Positions 1 to 4,844 of a stretch of 5,457 bases of DNA are shown here, piece after piece; position 1 is the first letter of the stretch, and every line of letters starts with the position of its first letter. Source of the DNA: Gemmatimonadota bacterium. Its GTDB lineage: Bacteria > Gemmatimonadota > Gemmatimonadetes > Gemmatimonadales > Gemmatimonadaceae. The notes below the pieces were generated by a model. That model did not search any database, was not told the DNA's origin, and saw only the letters and a list, made by a program, of their open reading frames with translations. Where the stretch lies: positions 1 through 5,457 of the forward strand of contig JARIET010000197.1 in the NCBI GenBank assembly GCA_031127185.1, in the 5' to 3' direction. A program made the translations under genes and the position numbers.

Positions 1-96
1 GGAAACGACCAGAAAGGCGATCGTGAACCATCCGAAGAGCGGCCATCGGCCGGGCTTCGGCGCAACCATCTGCGAAACAGCGTTTGGCGCGGTCAC
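1..96 (-). CDS. ccmC: Heme exporter protein CcmC, N-terminal fragment (cut by left edge)
   Basis: Only the first 32 codons are in the window. They encode a polar N-terminus (VTAPNAVSQMVAPKPGRW) followed by the start of a hydrophobic segment (GWFTIAFLVVS). This fits CcmC, the multi-pass inner-membrane protein that handles heme for delivery to CcmE in System I cytochrome c maturation. The family is inferred mainly from position: the gene follows ccmB directly in the same direction, as in many ccmABC operons, and the fragment itself is too short for a firm match. The GTG at 94-96 lies 7 bases after the ccmB stop, with a GAGGG stretch about 12 bases upstream inside the ccmB end. An in-frame ATG at 67-69 is the alternative start but has no visible ribosome site. 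Confidence 0.7.
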   Translation of the reverse strand, partial: MTAPNAVSQMVAPKPGRWPLFGWFTIAFLVVS

Positions 97-103
97 TGTG
101 TGT

Positions 104-790
104 TCAGCCCTCGATCACGTACTCAAATGCCAGGAAGGTTGCCATCAGAAAGATGACGTCAAACGCGGCCAAAAGGCTGATCCAGGCCCCAGCTTCGTGC
201 AGCAGGTCGCCGCCAATGAGCGCCTTGGTGGCCTGCATGGCCGCGAGCAGCACCGGTACAAGCATGGGGAAAAGGAGCAGCGGCAAAAGCACCTCGCGCG
301 CCCGGCTTCGGCTGGCCATGGCCGCGTAGAAAGTACCCAGCGTTACGAGGCCGATGGACCCGAGGAGTACCACACCGAGGATCCGTGCCCAGGCGGACGG
401 AACCTCGACCTGAAACAGCACCAGACTGACAACGATCACGATTGTCATCAGGAGCAGCACGAAGGCGAAATTCGCCATCAGCTTGCCGACAAAGATGGAG
501 CGGCGTGACCCAGGGTACATCAGGAGCGGTTCGAGTGCGCCGCCGTCGAGTTCCACCTGGTACGACCGGTTGAATGCGAGCACGCCGGCAAAGAGAGCCG
601 ACAGCCAGAGGGCACCCGGCGCGGCGGCGCGCACGGCGGCAGAGTCGGGGCCGAGCGCGAAGCCGAAGAGCAGCAGAATGGTCACGGCCAGGGCAGCCAC
701 AGAGTTGAACCCGGCCTTGGACCGCAGTTCGGTGGTGAGGTCCTTCCAGGCGATAGCCCTCGCGCGGGCCCACTCGTCAGCGAACGCCAT
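104..790 (-). CDS. ccmB: Heme exporter permease CcmB
   Basis: This 228-residue integral membrane protein matches CcmB, the permease that works with the CcmA ATPase in System I cytochrome c biogenesis. The complex is thought to drive release of heme-loaded CcmE rather than simple heme export. The protein opens with a charged cytoplasmic stretch (residues 1-28, WKDLTTELRSK), then has about six hydrophobic segments, the first near residues 29-47. The loop at residues 80-95 (VELDGGALEPLLMYPG) resembles the conserved CcmB segment of the form E..GGLE.LL.sP. The segment FPMLVPVLLAAMQAT in the second half is also typical. Length fits the family (about 215-230). The ATG at 788-790 shares one base with the ccmA stop (TAATG), and no Shine-Dalgarno sequence precedes it, so translational coupling to ccmA is likely. 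Confidence 0.92.
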   Translation of the reverse strand: MAFADEWARARAIAWKDLTTELRSKAGFNSVAALAVTILLLFGFALGPDSAAVRAAAPGALWLSALFAGVLAFNRSYQVELDGGALEPLLMYPGSRRSIFVGKLMANFAFVLLLMTIVIVVSLVLFQVEVPSAWARILGVVLLGSIGLVTLGTFYAAMASRSRAREVLLPLLLFPMLVPVLLAAMQATKALIGGDLLHEAGAWISLLAAFDVIFLMATFLAFEYVIEG

Positions 791-1458
791 TAGCGGGGAG
801 CGCCAGCGCGCGGTGTGACGCGGCCGTCTTCCAGGGCGAGCCAGCGCGTGACCACGGGGGCGGCGGATGCCGTATCGTGGACCACGACGAGTGCGGCGCC
901 GCCGCGGGAGAGGGTCGCCTGGATGGTCTCATTCACCAGTCCGATCCCGGCCGCATCGAAGTTGTTGTAGGGCTCGTCCAGCAAGAGCAGATCGGGCGAC
1001 TGAAGGAATAGCCGCGCAAGGGCAAGACGACGAAGCATGCCGCTCGAGAATCCACGGGCGCGCTGGTCGGCTGCTGCCGCGAGCCCTGCGCGATCGACCG
1101 CAGCGTCGGCCTCAGCGGCGGTGCGCCCGAGCATCGTGGCCGCGAACCTGGCGTTCTCCCGGGCGGTGAGATCGTCGTAGACGCCGGGAACGGGCGAGAA
1201 GAAGCCTACGTTCGCGCGGACCTGGTCGGCGTCGCGAATCAGGTCCGCACCAAAAACGGACGCAGTACCTGCACTCGGGCGGAGCAGGGTGCACAGCAGG
1301 CGAAGGAGGGTGCTCTTGCCGGAGCCGTTGGCGCCCACCAAGCCCACGGCCTCGCCCCGGCGCACTTCAAGCGATGCCCCGCGCAGCACCCAACGAGCGC
1401 CGAAGCGCCGGGCAAGTGAGCGGGCGTCGACCGCAAGGTCCGGAGTAGTGTGTGTCAC
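790..1458 (-). CDS. ccmA: Heme exporter ATP-binding protein CcmA
   Basis: This 222-residue ABC ATPase energises the CcmABC(D) complex on the cytoplasmic side of the membrane. With the GTG start at 1456-1458, the Walker A motif GANGSGKST is at residues 42-50. The signature is FSSGMLRR at 137-144, a variant of LSGGQ. Walker B LLLLDEP is at 157-163, followed by a D-loop YNNFD, and the switch histidine is H194 in VVVHD. The Q-loop region (FFSPVPGVYDDLTAREN, 86-102) has no glutamine; CcmA proteins often deviate there. The CcmA assignment rests on the short single-domain form and on ccmB and the ccmC fragment immediately downstream. The frame stays open through the tRNA upstream, so a longer start at 1569 is possible on paper but would translate the tRNA. 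No clear Shine-Dalgarno precedes the GTG. Confidence 0.9.
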   Translation of the reverse strand: MTHTTPDLAVDARSLARRFGARWVLRGASLEVRRGEAVGLVGANGSGKSTLLRLLCTLLRPSAGTASVFGADLIRDADQVRANVGFFSPVPGVYDDLTARENARFAATMLGRTAAEADAAVDRAGLAAAADQRARGFSSGMLRRLALARLFLQSPDLLLLDEPYNNFDAAGIGLVNETIQATLSRGGAALVVVHDTASAAPVVTRWLALEDGRVTPRAGAPR

Positions 1459-1472
1459 GCGAGAATGGCGAA

Positions 1473-1545
1473 TGGAGCGTATCGGGATCGAACCGATGAC
1501 CTCCTGGTTGCAAACCAGGCGCTCTCCCAGCTGAGCTAACGCCCC
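1473..1545 (-). tRNA. tRNA-Ala (anticodon TGC)
   Basis: Read on the minus strand, the sequence folds as a complete cloverleaf. The acceptor stem is GGGGCGT/ACGCTCC, the D-stem GCTC/GAGC, and the anticodon stem CCTGG/CCAGG with loop TTTGCAA. The variable loop is AGGTC and the T-arm is ATCGG-TTCGATC-CCGAT. The anticodon TGC reads alanine codons. The G3:T70 wobble pair, the classic alanine identity element, is present, and the discriminator base is A73. The 3' CCA is not encoded; the next minus-strand bases are TTC. The gene lies only 14 bases upstream of the ccmA start in the same direction. Confidence 0.97.
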
Positions 1546-1567
1546 TATGGTCCTGCTAGGTCGTTGC

Positions 1568-1573
1568 AATATA
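1568..1573 (-). promoter_or_regulatory. Possible -10 element for the tRNA-Ala gene
   Basis: On the minus strand the hexamer TATATT lies 22 bases upstream of the mature tRNA 5' end, in an unusually AT-rich patch (ACGTTATATTGCAA) of otherwise GC-rich DNA. The spacing would give a short tRNA leader of about 15 bases. The matching -35 position holds only a weak hexamer (CCCGAC at 1591-1596). The assignment therefore rests on the -10 and its placement alone. The same promoter could also feed ccmABC. Confidence 0.35.
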
Positions 1574-1580
1574 ACGTGTT

Positions 1581-1602
1581 GGGACTCCCCGTCGGGTATC
1601 CC
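1581..1602. promoter_or_regulatory. Interrupted palindrome in the divergent tRNA/thioredoxin intergenic region
   Basis: The 22 bases contain symmetric blocks GGGA-(2)-CCC-(4)-GGG-(2)-TCCC, with 7 pairs about one centre. It lies between the divergent tRNA-Ala and thioredoxin genes and overlaps where the tRNA -35 would fall. It could be an operator or a small RNA stem, or it could be chance in GC-rich sequence. Apart from this block and the candidate -10, I see no recognisable element in 1546-1651, and no convincing promoter for the thioredoxin gene. Confidence 0.2.
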
Positions 1603-1651
1603 CTGTTCGGGTTCCGTGGCCGAGGATTGACGGCTGGATTAGCTATCAACC

Positions 1652-2107
1652 ATGACCGAATCCGATACGAAAACTGCCGTTCCCACCGTGACCCTGCCCT
1701 GCCAGTTCTGCGGAGCCTGGAATCGCGTGGAAGCGAGTCGCATTCCGGACCGCCCCAAGTGCGGGGAATGTGCCAAGCCAATGCTTCTCGACCGCCCATA
1801 CCCGCTGACCGACGCATCGTTTGACCGCGTGCTGGGTGAGTCTGCGATTCCGATCATCGTGGACTTCTACGCCGACTGGTGCGGCCCCTGCAAGATGATG
1901 GCGCCGGAGATGGATGCCTTCGCGGCTAAGCATGCCGGCAAGGTGCTGGCGGCCAAGATGGATACGGACCGCAACCAGCGGACAGCGATGCTCTTCAACA
2001 TCCGCAGCATCCCGACAATCATGCGGTTTGAAGGAGCGACAAAGACCGCCGAGCACTCCGGCGCGCTCAAGCTGGCAGACATCGAGCGCTTCGCGGGGCT
2101 CGTGTAG
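1652..2107 (+). CDS. trxC: Thioredoxin 2-like protein with N-terminal zinc-finger motif
   Basis: This 151-residue cytoplasmic protein (no signal peptide) is predicted to be a thiol-disulfide reductase of the thioredoxin-2 type. Residues 17-20 (CQFC) and 37-40 (CGEC) form the paired CxxC zinc-binding motif that distinguishes Trx2/TrxC from Trx1. The thioredoxin fold follows, with the active site WCGPC at 76-80 (C77 and C80) preceded by VDFYAD. The cis-proline P121 lies in IRSIPTI. Length is slightly above E. coli Trx2 because of a short N-terminal extension. The ATG at 1652 is the first start that includes the zinc finger; no strong Shine-Dalgarno precedes it, only a weak GGA about 13 bases upstream. 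The gene stands alone on the plus strand, divergent from the tRNA-ccm cluster and convergent with the act operon. TrxC is a family-level label, not proof of orthology. Confidence 0.92.
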   Translation: MTESDTKTAVPTVTLPCQFCGAWNRVEASRIPDRPKCGECAKPMLLDRPYPLTDASFDRVLGESAIPIIVDFYADWCGPCKMMAPEMDAFAAKHAGKVLAAKMDTDRNQRTAMLFNIRSIPTIMRFEGATKTAEHSGALKLADIERFAGLV

Positions 2108-2117
2108 GGACAGGATT

Positions 2118-2273
2118 AAGGCGGGGACGCGGATGAACGCGGATAACTGCCGATAGACGCGGATACCAAAAAGGGGGAACGACAGCTCGGATCGACGCTG
2201 TCGTTCCCCCTTTCAGTTGCTGTATCCGCGTTTCTTGTCGTACCGATCCGCGAAAATCCGCGTCCCCGCCGTA
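2118..2273. repeat. Long imperfect palindromic extragenic element with 10-bp CGCGGAT periodicity
   Basis: Both halves are related as inverted repeats about a centre near 2191. The outer arms GGCGGGGACGCGGAT (2120-2134) and its exact complement (2256-2270) match over 15 bp. Nested matches follow: CGCGGAT at 2138-2144 with 2246-2252, and ACGCGGATA at 2157-2165 with 2223-2231. The perfect 17-bp hairpin at 2170-2213 forms the core. Each arm is itself built from roughly 10-bp units: ACGCGGATGA, ACGCGGATAA, CTGCCGATAG, ACGCGGATAC at 2127-2166, and a similar phasing on the other strand at 2244-2263. The block sits between convergent genes and has no convincing coding content. It looks like a dispersed extragenic repeat, but only one copy is visible here, so multi-copy status is inference. 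Confidence 0.75.
2168..2213. terminator. Strong hairpin, likely terminator between convergent thioredoxin and act genes
   Basis: A perfect 17-bp inverted repeat (2170-2186 with 2197-2213; AAAGGGGGAACGACAGC and its complement) encloses a 10-base loop that can itself form TCG/CGA. On the minus strand the stem ends in CCCCCTTTTT, giving five T's (2172-2168), a good fit to an intrinsic terminator for the act operon. On the plus strand only three T's follow, so termination of the thioredoxin transcript is less certain. The hairpin lies 63 bases after the thioredoxin stop and about 100 bases after the actF stop. Confidence 0.6.
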
Positions 2274-2311
2274 AAACCGTCCCCGCCGTAAAACCGTCCC
2301 CGCCGTAATAC
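2261..2311. repeat. Three 17-bp tandem repeat units next to the actF stop
   Basis: The unit CGTCCCCGCCGTAAAAC occurs at 2261-2277 and 2278-2294 without change, and at 2295-2311 with one substitution (AAAAC to AATAC). The array joins the outer arm of the palindrome: its first unit supplies the CGTCCCCGCC that pairs with 2120-2129. It ends directly at the base before the actF stop codon (2312-2314). The perfect identity of two units suggests recent duplication, by replication slippage or similar. Confidence 0.9.
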
Positions 2312-3643
2312 CTATTCGTGCGCCGGCAGCGGCTCCATCGTCTTCGGATCGCAAGGCACCTGCACCTCATCGCGGTACTGCGACGTCAGCAGGAAGACCC
2401 GGAACTTCGGGAACGCATCCATAAAGGACGTGTAGCAGAAGCCCCAGACGCCAAGGAAGCCGAGGGTGATCAAGCCCTCCCAATAGGCAAATGGCGCGTT
2501 TGCGACACTGCCGTACACAGAGGGGTAGACCTCGATGTAGCGCTGGATGAAGATGCCCAACGTGCTGCAGGTGGCGAAGAAGATCATGGTTGGCGAGAAC
2601 GTCTTCGCCTTGACCGAGAGCAGCCCGAAGAAGGGCAGCACGAAGGTCAGCACCACGATAGCCACGGTCCAGTTGGTCCAGACACCCGTGAGCCGCTGCG
2701 TGAAGAAATGCGTTTCTTCCGGCACGTTGCCGTACCAGATCACCAGGTACTGGGCGAAGGTGATGTAGCCCCAGAACGCCGTGAAGCCGAAGCAGAGCTT
2801 GCCAATGTCGTGGTAATGCGTCTCCGTGACGAGATCTTCCGCACCGAGCGTGTTCCGCCAATACCGTGAGAGCGCCGCGAAGGTCATCAGGGCGACAAGC
2901 CAGCCACCCATGAACACCTGCCAGCCGTACATGGTGCTGAAGAACCACGGGTCGAGCGACATCGACTGATCCCAGGCCAGGATGATCCAGCCGAAGGCCC
3001 AGATGATCGCCATGAAGACGGCGAGCTTGCCTTGCAACGAATGCGTGCTGTGCAGCTCGCGACGCTCTTCGCCGAACGTGGCGCGCATCCTGGCGCGCAG
3101 CCCGGCCGCCCAGCCGGCTCCGCCTTCGGGCGAGACGCCGACGTCGAGGCGCACAGAGGTCCAGATGTACCACAGCTGAATCACCGCGATCGCAGTGAAG
3201 ACGAGGAACGAGCGCACCGAGAAGAAGGTGTGGCTCAGGTAGGTCTGCTTCTCGTGCGGATACTGCGCGAGCTCGTTCCACCAGGGATAGAGGTGGCTCG
3301 GGCCGACAAAGACCATCAGGGCGAGCGCAACCCACGCAAACGGCAGGAACGCGACGTACCCTTCGAGAAAGCGGATGACACCGCGCGACCACCGTGCGGT
3401 GGCGATACGCTGCGCCGCGACGAACATCACCGCCGCTGACGAAATGATCGTGAAGAAGAGCCAGTTGATATGGAACGCATGCCAGGCCCGGTCGTTCCCG
3501 GTGGCCGCGCCATAGACGAAGGTGCCGAGGCCGAGCACGGCCAGCGCGAGTGAGATCTGGCGAATCCGTCCGCCGGTCGTTGGCGCGCCAGCTGCGATGA
3601 CGCGCTCTCGCGAGGGTGCTGCAGAAGCGCCGTGCGCGCTCAT
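2312..3643 (-). CDS. actF: Alternative Complex III subunit ActF (NrfD-like quinol:cytochrome c oxidoreductase membrane subunit)
   Basis: This 443-residue polytopic protein belongs to the NrfD/PsrC family and is the second large membrane subunit of ACIII. That complex oxidises membrane quinols and passes electrons to cytochrome c or directly to an oxidase. About ten hydrophobic segments are visible, roughly at residues 30-48, 59-77, 97-114, 143-164, 206-224, 234-258, 283-304, 325-343, 350-370 and 385-405. Family-typical blocks are WDQSMSLDPWFFSTMYGWQ (224-242) and FGFTAFWGYITFAQYLVIWYGN followed by PEET (285-311). The N-terminal 25 residues are polar and A/R-rich. The start ATG (3641-3643) overlaps the actE stop as ATGA and has GGAGG at 3651-3655, 7 bases away. 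It is the last gene of the visible operon; no oxidase or SCO1 gene follows, because the thioredoxin gene converges on it. Confidence 0.93.
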   Translation of the reverse strand: MSAHGASAAPSRERVIAAGAPTTGGRIRQISLALAVLGLGTFVYGAATGNDRAWHAFHINWLFFTIISSAAVMFVAAQRIATARWSRGVIRFLEGYVAFLPFAWVALALMVFVGPSHLYPWWNELAQYPHEKQTYLSHTFFSVRSFLVFTAIAVIQLWYIWTSVRLDVGVSPEGGAGWAAGLRARMRATFGEERRELHSTHSLQGKLAVFMAIIWAFGWIILAWDQSMSLDPWFFSTMYGWQVFMGGWLVALMTFAALSRYWRNTLGAEDLVTETHYHDIGKLCFGFTAFWGYITFAQYLVIWYGNVPEETHFFTQRLTGVWTNWTVAIVVLTFVLPFFGLLSVKAKTFSPTMIFFATCSTLGIFIQRYIEVYPSVYGSVANAPFAYWEGLITLGFLGVWGFCYTSFMDAFPKFRVFLLTSQYRDEVQVPCDPKTMEPLPAHE

Positions 3644-4350
3644 CGATGATCCTCCGCCTTGCGTTCAACGCCGGATGCTGCGGGTGCCGCCGGCTTTGAG
3701 GCCTTTGACGGAACCGTCGGCCCCATCGGTGTGGCGCCCGGAAGCTTGTCGCCCGTTTCACCCGGCAATCCAAGGGGGCCGGTGGGAACCGGCTGACCCA
3801 ACATCCCCTGCAGGCCGCGGATGTAGTTCACCACATCCCAGCGGTCCATCTCCTCGATGCGGTTGTACGACGGCATCAAGCCACGCCCGTTACGCATCAC
3901 GCCCCAGATGTAACCATCCGAACGCGCCTTCGTGACGTCGCCGTTGATCGCCGGCGCGAATCCATACGCCATGTTTGCCTGTCGCATGTAGCTGTCGGCA
4001 TCGCCCTTGTCACCATGACAGACGGCACAGTTCAGCGCGTAATACTGGCGACCGTTCGCCAGGGAACGTGCATCGACGGCAACCGGGTTCTTCACCACGT
4101 TGAACGAGTCGATCGTCGCCGGCATCGGCGCATGACTGATGCCGAAGGCCGCCGATGTGGTGCCGGTGGTCGGGACGCTGCCAGCGGGCTGGCCGCGGAA
4201 GCCCTTCCCCGCCGCCGAGTCACTGCTGAAGTTCTGCCACGGGCCCACCGACGGCTGTTGCTTGAAATCGGTGAACCAGCTGCACGCGCCGATCAGCGGT
4301 ACGAACGCGAGGATGAGATGCACGCGGCGCATCGAGTGTCTATTGCTCAC
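3640..4350 (-). CDS. actE: Alternative Complex III subunit ActE, mono-heme cytochrome c lipoprotein
   Basis: With the GTG start at 4348-4350 the product has 236 residues. Residues 1-11 are basic and 12-22 hydrophobic (LILAFVPLIGA). C23 completes a lipobox (IGAC), so the mature protein should be lipid-anchored outside the cytoplasmic membrane. A single heme c site CAVCH is at 108-112 (bases 4015-4029), and M159 in GLMPSY is the likely distal iron ligand. The cytochrome domain ends near residue 182, and a Pro/Gly/Ala-rich tail without cysteines follows. In ACIII, ActE is the small mono-heme c subunit, and its place between actD and actF fits. The GTG start is chosen for the strong GGAGG six bases upstream; an ATG at 4330-4332 would give 230 residues with the same lipobox but poorer spacing. 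The frame continues upstream inside actD, but that region has no signal-like features. Confidence 0.92.
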   Translation of the reverse strand: MSNRHSMRRVHLILAFVPLIGACSWFTDFKQQPSVGPWQNFSSDSAAGKGFRGQPAGSVPTTGTTSAAFGISHAPMPATIDSFNVVKNPVAVDARSLANGRQYYALNCAVCHGDKGDADSYMRQANMAYGFAPAINGDVTKARSDGYIWGVMRNGRGLMPSYNRIEEMDRWDVVNYIRGLQGMLGQPVPTGPLGLPGETGDKLPGATPMGPTVPSKASKPAAPAASGVERKAEDHR

Positions 4351-4843
4351 CGCGCACCTCCTCCGCCCCAGCCTGGCGCAGAATCGTTTCCGCTTCCTTG
4401 AGACGTTCGGGCGCACATTCCACCCAGACGCCATAGTGCGAGCCTGAAAATCGCGGATCATAGCCGACCGTCATGGTGAGACGCGGGACCCGTGCATGGA
4501 TGAACAGGCCAGCCACGGTGGACAACCCGCCGACCAGCACCATCAACTCGAAGGCGAAGACCGTGTAGGGAATCCAGGTGGACACCGGCTTGCCGCCGAC
4601 GATGATGGGCCAATAGTTCGATCCCCAGAGCGAGACCCACCAGCCAAAGGTCGCGCCCGAAAGGGCGCCAATGAGCGTGTACATCCGCACGGGACTCTTG
4701 GGCGGCTGCAACGCGTGCTCGAACTCGTGGCGCGGTGTGGGCGTGAACACGGTGATCTTGCCGACATTCTGCTTCCTGAGCGCGGCAATCGCGTCACAGG
4801 CCGCGTCGATTTCCATGAAAGCGCCAAGCATGCCCTGGGCCAT
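4340..4843 (-). CDS. actD: Alternative Complex III subunit ActD (DUF3341 membrane protein)
   Basis: This 167-residue protein matches ActD, the DUF3341 subunit of ACIII, which has no cofactor and is thought to be structural. An N-terminal soluble part (1-53) begins GMLGAFMEIDAACDAIAALR, a typical ActD opening for a ferredoxin-like fold. Two membrane segments follow, about 54-74 (MYTLIGALSGATFGWWVSLWG) and 91-115 (IPYTVFAFELMVLVGGLSTVAGLFI), joined by a loop with NYWPIIVGGKPVSTW. The C-terminal soluble part contains FSGSHYGVWVEC, close to the family pattern for F.....D.FGi.v. No heme or Fe-S motif is present. The ATG lies one base after the actC stop, with GGAGG at 4852-4856, eight bases upstream. 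It overlaps the preferred actE start by 11 bases. Confidence 0.92.
   Translation of the reverse strand: MAQGMLGAFMEIDAACDAIAALRKQNVGKITVFTPTPRHEFEHALQPPKSPVRMYTLIGALSGATFGWWVSLWGSNYWPIIVGGKPVSTWIPYTVFAFELMVLVGGLSTVAGLFIHARVPRLTMTVGYDPRFSGSHYGVWVECAPERLKEAETILRQAGAEEVRGEQ
4357..4361 (-). promoter_or_regulatory. Ribosome binding site that decides the actE start
   Basis: On the minus strand, GGAGGAGGT lies within the actD 3' end, and its second GGAGG (4361-4357) is six bases before a GTG at 4350-4348. The alternative ATG at 4332 would be 24 bases away and has no purine-rich sequence of its own. This favours the GTG start and an 11-base overlap of actE with actD. Confidence 0.7.
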
Positions 4844-4844
4844 G

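Noticed and set aside
23..508. Plus-strand open frame opposite ccmB and ccmC (161 codons)
   Set aside because: Composition is Q/H/E/G-rich without domain features; it is the antisense shadow of the membrane protein CcmB.
1459..1569. N-terminal extension of CcmA (MQRPSRTIGALAQLGERL...)
   Set aside because: The extension is the in-frame translation of the tRNA-Ala gene, a well-known annotation artefact. The true start is the GTG at 1456-1458.
1627..1645. TTGACG as a -35 box for the thioredoxin gene
   Set aside because: A -10 at normal spacing would fall on the start codon, and no TATAAT-like hexamer fits, so no promoter is called.
2120..2311. CRISPR-like array
   Set aside because: The repeats are 10 and 17 bp and directly adjacent, with no unique spacers of regular length and no cas genes nearby.
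2067..2370. Short minus-strand open frames across the repeat block
   Set aside because: They translate the tandem and palindromic repeats (repeated GTVLRRGR or YGGDGFTAG-like text), overlap the ends of real genes, and lack ribosome sites.
2367..3773. Long open frame on the minus strand (468 codons), longer than actF
   Set aside because: It is a shadow of actF in another frame. Its product is dominated by R, A, H and L with no domain, while the actF frame has clear membrane segments and family motifs.
4351..4461. Upstream extension of ActE inside actD
   Set aside because: The extra residues are arginine-rich shadow sequence of actD and would bury the lipoprotein signal. The strong ribosome site favours the GTG at 4350.
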